From Diorhabda sublineata (Eukaryota > Arthropoda > Insecta > Coleoptera > Chrysomelidae): a stretch of 64,000 nucleotides of DNA. The notes below the pieces were generated by a model. It had not been told where the DNA came from, ran no database searches, and saw only the letters and a program-made list of their open reading frames with translations. Location of the stretch: positions 5,415,209 through 5,479,208 of the forward strand of contig NC_079476.1 in assembly GCF_026230105.1 (NCBI RefSeq). Reading direction: 5' to 3'. Shown here one piece after another: positions 57,036-64,000 of this stretch. The translations under genes were made by a program, and so were the position numbers. Each line of letters starts with the position of its first letter. Positions within the stretch are counted from its first letter, which is position 1.

Positions 57036-57420
57036 GTGTATGTGAAAAACTCCCATAAGTAATGTACAGGGGGAAATCGCATTTGAGTATAACTTGAGAA
57101 TGGTGAAAATTAGATGAAATCCGATGGTTGATGGCTGATCTGTGCATCAATATCTTTTATTGAAAAAAAAAAATTAAGCAAATCGGTTGGGTAGAACGCC
57201 TGAACGGACTCGGAATAGAAATCATCAATTTTTTTAATATATAAGATGAAAATTTATTTTGTTTTTAGTTTTTCATTGTTTTAGCTAAATTTACTTTTAA
57301 GATAAAAGTATTTTAGAAACAAAAAGTGTAATCTCCACATACTTTTCGATTCGTAATATTTTTTTCTAGAGATTTGCAAGAAAAAAATGAATCTTTTGTC
57401 ATAGAAATTATTTTCAACGT
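57036..57420. other. Continuation of the repeat-rich segment, nothing coding
   Basis: 57040-57200 reads like Helitron-associated non-coding sequence (AAATCCGATGGTTGATGG, AAATCGGTTGGGTAGAACG). 57200-57420 is AT-rich and featureless. Confidence 0.35.
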
Positions 57421-57421
57421 T

Positions 57422-58050
57422 TTATTCTCTAGACAAAATAACTTGCTTCCAGTCTTCAGGCACAAAGATATTTTTGAAGAACCGTTTCTGTTTTTCCACT
57501 AAACCAAAATCCTGATCGCATGACATGTATGAATTTCCGCTCACAAAAAATTTGTGGTCAATTTTATAAATACCATATTTAGTAGAACTGGAAATAATAA
57601 ACTGATAGATATTTATATTCCTATTTTGCCCTCCACATTGATCAGAGTAAATTATAACATGTTTGCAATTTACAATATTTTTTAAGAAATACAATAGACA
57701 AGAAGCTATTTCTTGGGGACTTCTGGATGTTATAGTTTCATCCTACAAAAACATGTACACTTCTTCATATATCTTCATTATTTTTATAGATTTCTGTATC
57801 TTTTTTTAAGCCTTCTCTTGCAGTATTTGCCTTGAGCAAAATGCAAGTTTCTTTCTTGTTCAAATCTTTTTTTTTTTCATCATTATCAGCCGCTTTAATT
57901 TTAATATTAAATGCATCACACTTTTTGTATGAATCTTTTACAGGGGAATGAAAAAAAAGTTTAAATTGTTCATTAAATACTTTACTAAAAATAAGCTTCG
58001 ATGGTGGATGTTCAGCTCTTTCTAAGCGTAAAAGTTTGCGGTTTGTTGTC
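57422..58050 (-). pseudogene. Uncharacterised repetitive insect ORF (YSDxCGGQNRN family)
   Basis: The minus strand reads SKLIFSKVFNEQFKLFFHSP followed by VKDSYKKCDAFNIKIK (about 58005-57895) and KANTAREGLKKDTEIYKN. Then, after a frameshift, the open segment 57694-57422 contains HVIIYSDQCGGQNRNINIYQ, YKIDHKFFVSGNSYMSCDQD and FVPEDWKQVI. The YSDxCGGQNRN and HxFxxxGHSxMxxD blocks define an orphan protein family multiplied in insect genomes, probably as part of a mobile element. The HxxMxCD and SD motifs resemble a nuclease core, but that is inference. Frameshift near 57700. Confidence 0.65.
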
Positions 58051-58059
58051 TTATGAATG

Positions 58060-58740
58060 GAATAATATCACTGTCAACCTAGCCCGCCAAATTACAAAAT
58101 TGCTAGTGTGCAAAAATGACTTAACCAGTTTAGGCCGCTTTTGAGTTTTTGTCACTGCTATGGAAAAAGATATTTAGTGGCGCCATCTCTTAATTACATG
58201 AGAAACTGGGGTTTAACTTAAAAACTGTCCGCTTGTAGGAGGTAAACTATAATTCACCAGATTGGCGCTCCTGTCGGACGAGATATCATATGAACTTGGT
58301 TATTTCATGTAGATTGAAGTTATGCAATCCTAGAAAATTTAGTATTTCAAATGATTAGAGTCCTTAAATAAATATTGGTGTACAAAATCTAAACTATTCA
58401 CGTGGTCCAAAATAATTTTGTAAACTTAACCTAGAAAAGTTACTGTGAGATAACGCTGAATGTTAATTAATTATTGTGAATTTGTACGAATTTTTGCAAT
58501 TATCGATTTACACTCATGCTATAGTAGCGCCTCTCTAACGTAAAGGATATGATGGACACTTTCTGTAGCACAAAGATGGTTCTCCTTAACTCTACCCTCC
58601 ATATACTGAACTTCAATATAGGGAAATTATTGGTTAGGCCACTTTTGCGCTAGTGGCCTCAATTATAAGATAGAGCCACTTTCTCAAAATGACATACAGC
58701 TTTCTTGTATCTCAAAATATATATAGTCACCCTCGTATTT
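58060..58740. other. No recognised gene
   Basis: Contains two related GGCGCC/AGCGCC-containing stretches (58180, 58525) but no coding homology or clear repeat borders. Confidence 0.3.
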
Positions 58741-58749
58741 TGAGATTAC

Positions 58750-59005
58750 TATGTTCTTGATTGAAATAAAAGTTTTTTTTGCAGGTAATTCCTAAACCTA
58801 CATGTATCCCAGCATACGGTTAGCAAAAACTTCCCTGCTCCAAGCTGCATCTTGAAGTTAGGTAGGGACTGCGATGTTTTCTATCTGCATCTTGTTCGTT
58901 ATATTATAGTGATTGATCCATGACTCATTCATTGTTACTAATGTTGTAATAAAACTTTCTTTGTCTTTTCTGTACTGCGTTTAAAGACGACTGCAATTTT
59001 TTTTC
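58750..59005 (-). pseudogene. Mariner transposase fragment
   Basis: On the minus strand FITTLVTMNESWINHYNITN (about 58970-58910) corresponds to the first catalytic block (xTMDETWIHHY), with Asp changed to Asn. A shifted KMQLGAGKFLLTVCWD block (about 58855-58805) corresponds to SAGKVMxxVFWD. Only this part of the enzyme is left. Confidence 0.6.
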
Positions 59006-59700
59006 GAATTTTCGATTTTGCTAGTGCGGATCTGTTAACATTTGTGGTACTTATCATACAGACAATGTAAGCAACATGATTTTATTGATTTTTTTAACAA
59101 TACCTCGTGTATTAGCGGTTGTATATACTCCACCTGCATGTTTGTACACTACGTTTAAACACACGACATATCATATGATACTTCAGAATCCCCCCATTGA
59201 ATCCATTTTTGTTTATTTTGGGTCGATTCAACTGCAAGTCTGCAATGTTCAAAATTTCAATTTTTAGGTTATAACGATGATAAATACTAAAACTAAACTA
59301 AACAGTCCACGAAAATCAAAAAACAAAATTCTATAAGAATAAATTTTCTTCCTCAACTTGTGTCGGAAACACCAGTCCAACACTGGATTGTGATAATTCT
59401 TTAATAAGTGCCACAATGAAAATAGTAGTTTGGAATAATAGTATTACAATTACAGAAAAATATTATCGTATAGGTACTAATTTAATCATATGAAATTTGA
59501 ACATTTTATGCAACTGGAAAAATAAATATATTTGTTAAATAAATTTCTGGGTTAGCATAGTAATCAATATAATAATTTGGTAAAGAAAGAACTTTGTTGT
59601 ATGAGTAGACATGTTATAAACCTTAGACGAGTGTTCAGCAATCTTAATTTAGTGAAATATTTGGATAACGGATTATGTCCTTTATGACTTATACTAATAC
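59006..59700. other. AT-rich stretch, nothing recognised
   Basis: No homology or structure recognised. Confidence 0.35.
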
Positions 59701-59714
59701 TTTGGTCTACAAAA

Positions 59715-59945
59715 TATTTGAACTTCAATTCATATCACCCTATATCACAAAAAAGATCAGTGATAATAAGTTTGGCTGATAGATCTATCCAAATATCAGA
59801 TCCTGAATTTAGATGCTTAACTATTCAAAAAGCAAAAATTGCATTGAAAGAAAATAATTATCCGAAAAAAAGGATAAACATCATATTCAAGAAAAGGATT
59901 AACAGGCACTACAATCAATTAAAAAACATTTTCCTTACCATATGA
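59715..59945 (+). pseudogene. Penelope-like element RT fragment
   Basis: The frame MNFNSYHPISQKRSVIISLA followed by DRSIQISDPEF and ALKENNYPKKRINIIF matches the thumb region of Penelope-like reverse transcriptases (LNFxSxHPxxQKRxVIxxLxDRxIxLSDPxF; LxxNxYPxxxIxxxI). It ends in TGA after 75 codons. It is a different part of the protein from 27895-28490 and could be from the same family. Confidence 0.7.
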
Positions 59946-60185
59946 ACAAGGACTTTCCCAACAACTATCAAACTATTTTAATAAATATGATTTAACGTCC
60001 ATTGAATTTTTCATTAATTTTGCACTTTTTTCATTATCAAAATTGTTTCATGAATATTATTTATTGATGAAAGTATATTAAATAATTAAGTGTAATTCTT
60101 CAAAAGATTAAATAAAAACGAATTCAACTACTTTGAATGAAATTATTTGAAAACATATTCTCCTTATTACCAAAAAAAACACAAA

Positions 60186-60234
60186 AAAATGTGGAACGCT
60201 TCACGATTTTGCGTGTCATCCTTGCGCAGGGGCC

Positions 60235-60274
<40 letters not shown>

Positions 60275-60291
60275 ACTGCCGAAGCAAGTAC
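60186..60291 (-). ncRNA. U6: U6 spliceosomal snRNA
   Basis: The minus strand from 60291 reads GTACTTGCTTCGGCAGTACA, then TATACTAAAATTGGAACGAT with the ACAGAGA box (ACAGAGAAGATTAGCATGG, including the catalytic AGC triad), GCGCAAGGATGACACGCAAA and the terminal GTGAAGCGTTCCAC. This is the full-length, apparently undamaged U6 RNA, which pairs with the 5' splice site and U4/U2 in the spliceosome. A run of seven T follows directly (60189-60183 on the plus strand as A), the RNA polymerase III terminator. The correct-looking promoter TATA supports a live gene rather than one of the many U6 pseudogenes. Confidence 0.93.
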
Positions 60292-60312
60292 ATTAGTAGG
60301 TCGAAACAAATT

Positions 60313-60320
60313 GTATTTAA
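60313..60320 (-). promoter_or_regulatory. TATA-like element of the U6 promoter
   Basis: TTAAATAC on the minus strand lies 22-29 bases upstream of the U6 start, the position of the TATA box in RNA polymerase III snRNA promoters. The proximal sequence element expected at about -45 to -65 (60335-60356) is not clearly matched to a consensus I know. Confidence 0.5.
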
Positions 60321-60321
60321 G

Positions 60322-61636
60322 CAAACTTCTCCAAAGTATACATCGGCGACTTGTATCACGAAATTTTGAGTGCTGCCCTCTATTTATAATTAGCTTAAAC
60401 TATATTTTTTCTATACTAAACAGATTTCTATCATTTTGTTATATTATAATTTGAAATGAAGCAAATATTGTTTTGAAATGATTATTTATTTTTTTCAAAT
60501 ACATAAATATCATTTTATAGAAAACTAAACAGAAAATAATGAGGTACCATTTCTCGTCTTAGTGACATCTATAAGATAATAGTGGAACTTAATCCTACCA
60601 TTTCAATGCCTAAAAGTGTTTTTAAATTTGAATTCGTAAATCCCTGAATAAATACAACAATAATTTTGTTTTAATGAATTTAAATTAGTTTCTAGATAAA
60701 CAACTACGTCAATATTAGTAGAGGATTCTAGATTAACTTTTTACAAGGCGGGAATTATTTAAATTTCCCAGCATAGGTCACAGGAATCGCGTAGACATGT
60801 GCGTTAGACAGCAAATTGGACAAGGACAACCAGGAATATAGAGTTTGCTCTCTGCAGGGAATATTATTTTCATTGATAATCCGATTGTAGTCGTGATAAG
60901 TTCAATTAAATTGAAAGAATAGTTTCAGTCATAGTTGAACGTAAGTGCTGAAGTTATATCATCAAGTAAGTTCCTATTTATTTAAAAAATATATTCAGGA
61001 TAAATTTTTTTTTTCAAATTATAAAAAGCTTTTACACATACAAACGTTACGTAACGACCTATATCATGCCCTTTATTATAGATCCTTTGAAGGTTTGAAC
61101 CAGTTATGGAATCTGTGCTGGATTTGATTTCAAAAAATTTCAGTTATCATTTGATCTAAATATTTTAGAATTGAAATATTTATAATTTTACAATTTACTC
61201 ATATATGAATATAATTCAATGTCATAGTCAAAGTCATGATATTTATAAAAATAATGGAAATTGCATAAGACAGTCCCGCTAATCGGTTCGAGGAGCATCG
61301 AACTTTTGCTTTCCGCAATTTCACGTGTTTAACTGTTACGTCACACTTTTTATCTACAAATGATCCAGGGTCAAATCAGCGTACATAGATAACTTTTACT
61401 AAAAGAAAAACTGACTGCATCACGAGGATATGACGTAAACGGCACGTAACGATCAGCAAATTTTTTTGATATATGATGGAAAAATAATTTTAAACATAAA
61501 TTGAAGGTCGCCCATTTTAAACAACAGTTTATAGGTATAGATTATATTAATACTTGATGCAAAATTACCCTTTAATCTACTATAGTTGGATGATATTTTT
61601 ATTTCATTTATAGATTAAATTAATTCAATATATAAA
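60322..61636. other. Spacer between U6 and cytochrome c, contains the cytochrome c 5' flank
   Basis: The two genes point away from each other. No other gene or transposon was recognised. The region up to the ATG at 61637 should hold the cytochrome c promoter and probably an upstream non-coding exon or the 5' leader. I cannot place its start. Confidence 0.4.
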
Positions 61637-63517
61637 ATGGGAGACGTAGAAAAAGGCAAAAAAGTTTTCAAACAACGTTGCGAACAGTGCCATACGCTAG
61701 AAGCTGGTGGTAAACACAAAACAGGGCCTAATCTACACGGATTAATCGGAAGAAAAACTGGACAAGCACCTGGTTTTGCATACACAGATGCAAATAAATC
61801 AAAAGGTAATTAAAAATTTAATCATATCATTAGTATTCTTTTATTATTTCATCAAATGTAGATAGATTTATGTCTAGTATATCAAGCAGGTTAGAAGAGC
61901 AGACACACCCTTCTAGATTCTTAATTTTTTATTTTAATAAAAAAAATTACAACTTATATTGGTTTCAGGGCTTTAAATGTTCATTCACGTATAATCGTTG
62001 ATAACTTTTTTCCAAATAATCAAATGAAGTTATTATATTTTTTTCATAATCTACACAAAAAACGAACAAATTGAAAAAAAATATACAAAAATGTTGATTT
62101 ATCATGTTATAAACAGATTAACAAAATTTTTTAAGAAGTCAAAATTAAATTTAATAATCTGCATATGTTTTCAATCCACGTGTTTGGCTCATATTTAGGT
62201 AACTTTAGATACAAAAATATATTTGGCATTCAGCAGTTGTGGAACAAAATGAAGATATTTAGTTGGCAAAATAAATGTGTTTTTATGTGTTTAGGTCATG
62301 AGTCAGTGGCAACAGGCCAGCTGATAATTACCAGATCAGCAGTTTAAAATGTCGATATAGCGAACAAATGACATTGATATCGTCCCTGAATTGCAAAAAA
62401 GTACTAAGTAACAATTTAGACGAAAATTGGGGAGCCAAAAAAACAAACATCTCAATGTTACTCTTGCATTAACTGATACTGTAATTTTTTGAAAATTATT
62501 AAAATGGTTCAATTTAGATGTACATAAGAAAGAGTTTTTTGGAATATTTTCAAATGATATATTCAATTCATGATAAAGTATATCTTGCCTCCTTATTTGA
62601 AAATATCTTTTTGATAGGTGTCATGTCATATTTTCAGAATTATAAAAGAAAAGATGTTAGAAACATAAATTTAGTCGACGCAGACACAAATCACAACAAA
62701 CTTTAAATTTTTTTTGTAAACACTAATATAACCTCAAAAAATCATATTGTCTACTTCTTCAGTCTTCTTAAATTTAGCCTTTTGCCTTTCGGCACCCAGC
62801 CAGATTCACATTGAATTCGCGTATTCATTACCTTTATTGTTCGAGACCATATATCACATAAGAAAAAGAAACATTTCAATATGGGTATGTTTATATGTAA
62901 ACAACATCAGAATCATTTACAAGGTACTTGATAATATAAATAATATCAGTTCTTTAATAATTTATTTCAAACTGTAACATCAACAAATAATAATTGAAAA
63001 AAGATTTATTTTATTGGTGTTAAAATTTGAGTGTAATAGAAAATATGTATTATTATATAAGTGGTGACTAAATTTAAAACATACCATACCTTAAATTACT
63101 TTTAAAGTAGAACATGATTTAAATTATTCTTTTCTTAGAATAATGTCTTTTAATAATTCTTTGAAAATAGTCATGGATTTTTTAGTTCTCAAATTTTAAA
63201 GTTGAAATTTTATTGATGAAAAATGTAATTTAAATAATTGTGAATTAATGTATCGAATTTCAGAAGTCAGTAGAGGTGATAAAATATTAATAGCCTACAG
63301 GCTGTAAATTTATAAATCCGCCACTGCCCTGAAATGATATTTAAATTTATACTTTTATTCATACTTTACAGGTATAACATGGAACGACGATACCTTGTTC
63401 ATATACCTAGAAAATCCAAAGAAATATATCCCTGGTACGAAAATGGTGTTTGCTGGTTTAAAGAAAGAAGGTGAACGAAAAGACCTCATCGCCTACCTCA
63501 AAGTAGCAACTAAATAA
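61637..63517 (+). CDS. Cyt-c: Cytochrome c, two coding exons, intact
   Basis: Coding sequence 61637-61805 joined to 63372-63517: 104 residues. Cytochrome c carries electrons from complex III to complex IV in the mitochondrial intermembrane space and takes part in apoptosis in many animals. The haem-binding CEQCH (residues about 15-19), the GPNLHGLIGRKTGQ segment, NPKKYIPGTKM with the axial Met, and the C-terminal AYLKVATK are present. The intron (1566 bp) interrupts the Gly after NKSK in phase 1, with GTAATT donor and TTTACAG acceptor. Unlike Drosophila cytochrome c-2 (MGVPAGDVEKG), it starts MGDVEKG and lacks the short N-terminal extension. There are no breaks. Confidence 0.97.
61806..63371 (+). 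other. Cytochrome c intron
   Basis: AT-rich, with standard GT and AG borders. No transposon or nested gene was recognised. The open frame at 62747-62977 is not supported as coding. Confidence 0.9.
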
Positions 63518-63571
63518 AATAATTATTCCGACATATCATAAGTATAAGAGTGAAAGTTTGGTTTTGCATGA

Positions 63572-63577
63572 ATTAAA
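63572..63577 (+). terminator. Candidate poly(A) signal of cytochrome c
   Basis: ATTAAA, 55 bases after the stop codon. An AATAAA also overlaps the stop codon itself (63513-63518), too close to be the obvious choice. Confidence 0.35.
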
Positions 63578-63579
63578 CA

Positions 63580-64000
63580 GCATCATTTACAAAAAGCTCT
63601 TCAACATTCTTCATAGTAAAATACAAATAGATTGACTATATATTGTTACAATTATGATGAATGTTGTTAAAAAAGTTTTAATAATTTATTTGCCAAATTT
63701 TGAAATTCCCTTAGAATTATTTGTAGATGTTCTACTTGTGAAAGTTCTATATAACTATTCAGGGTGTAAATTATTCTATGCCAAAAACTACTGGGTATAT
63801 ATTCTGAAATAATATGAGTATGTTCTCGAATTTTTGCAAATCCTGAATAATTTTTTTGACAAAAATGTTGTTTACTTACAACCTTACAACTCTATTTTCT
63901 ATTTAATTCATACAAAGACAAGAAAAATGTTTCTGATGATAGTGTTCCATTCGTCTAGTACCACTTTTATTGTACCTATGTCAATGTGAGTCAAATGACA
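63580..64000. other. 3' flank of cytochrome c, nothing recognised
   Basis: AT-rich sequence without recognisable gene. TCAGGGTGTAAATTATTCTA at 63760 has the look of an element end, but no partner is in view. Confidence 0.35.

Noticed and set aside
62747..62977. 76-codon frame inside the cytochrome c intron as a nested gene or alternative exon
   Set aside because: Hydrophobic low-complexity translation, no family match and no supporting splice sites.
1..64000. Search for tRNA or rRNA genes
   Set aside because: No segment with A and B box spacing and cloverleaf pairing, and no rRNA-like sequence, could be identified by eye; a covariance-model scan would settle this.

Overview
This AT-rich window reads as nuclear DNA of an insect. 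Supporting this are a spliced, intact cytochrome c gene, a canonical U6 snRNA gene, short (TTAGG)n telomere-type tracts, and an insect-style mixture of mobile elements (Tc1/mariner, pogo/Tigger, hAT, PIF/Harbinger-like MITEs, Penelope, several LINE lineages, a Helitron remnant). A beetle-like genome is my guess but is not established. Most coding-looking sequence is decayed transposon.

Layout. 1-7.3 kb: a hairpin MITE, a complete but dead DD41D Tc1/mariner element with TIRs, a Tc1-like pseudogene, and a tandem duplication (4.58-7.22 kb) carrying a TAA-flanked MITE. 7.3-14.0 kb: mariner, Tigger/jerky and pogo-type pseudogenes, a MADF-like scrap, and the 3' end of an RNase H-bearing LINE. 14.6-21.7 kb: a MITE, a full-length hAT element with target-site duplications (15.08-17.74 kb), and two long-TIR elements with TA duplications. 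22-31.7 kb: LINE, mariner, Penelope, Tigger and hAT fragments with several inverted-repeat elements. 31.75-33.0 kb: a candidate two-exon host gene on the minus strand. 33.3-41.3 kb: a mariner, two copies of one LINE (one with its catalytic core deleted) and hAT scraps. 42.6-45.3 kb: a long-TIR mariner-like element holding two nested MITEs. 45.5-58.1 kb: remnants of four poorly described repetitive insect ORF families, one split by a LINE; a 1.9-kb foldback element with 525-bp arms; a second hAT element; a Helitron tail with a 186-bp tandem array. 58.7-60 kb: mariner and Penelope scraps. 60.2-63.5 kb: U6 on the minus strand, then cytochrome c on the plus strand.

The genes that look alive are cytochrome c (respiratory electron carrier between complexes III and IV), U6 snRNA (spliceosome catalytic RNA) and, less certainly, the unknown gene at 31.8-33.0 kb. 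They do not form a pathway. The rest records layered transposon insertion, deletion and duplication.
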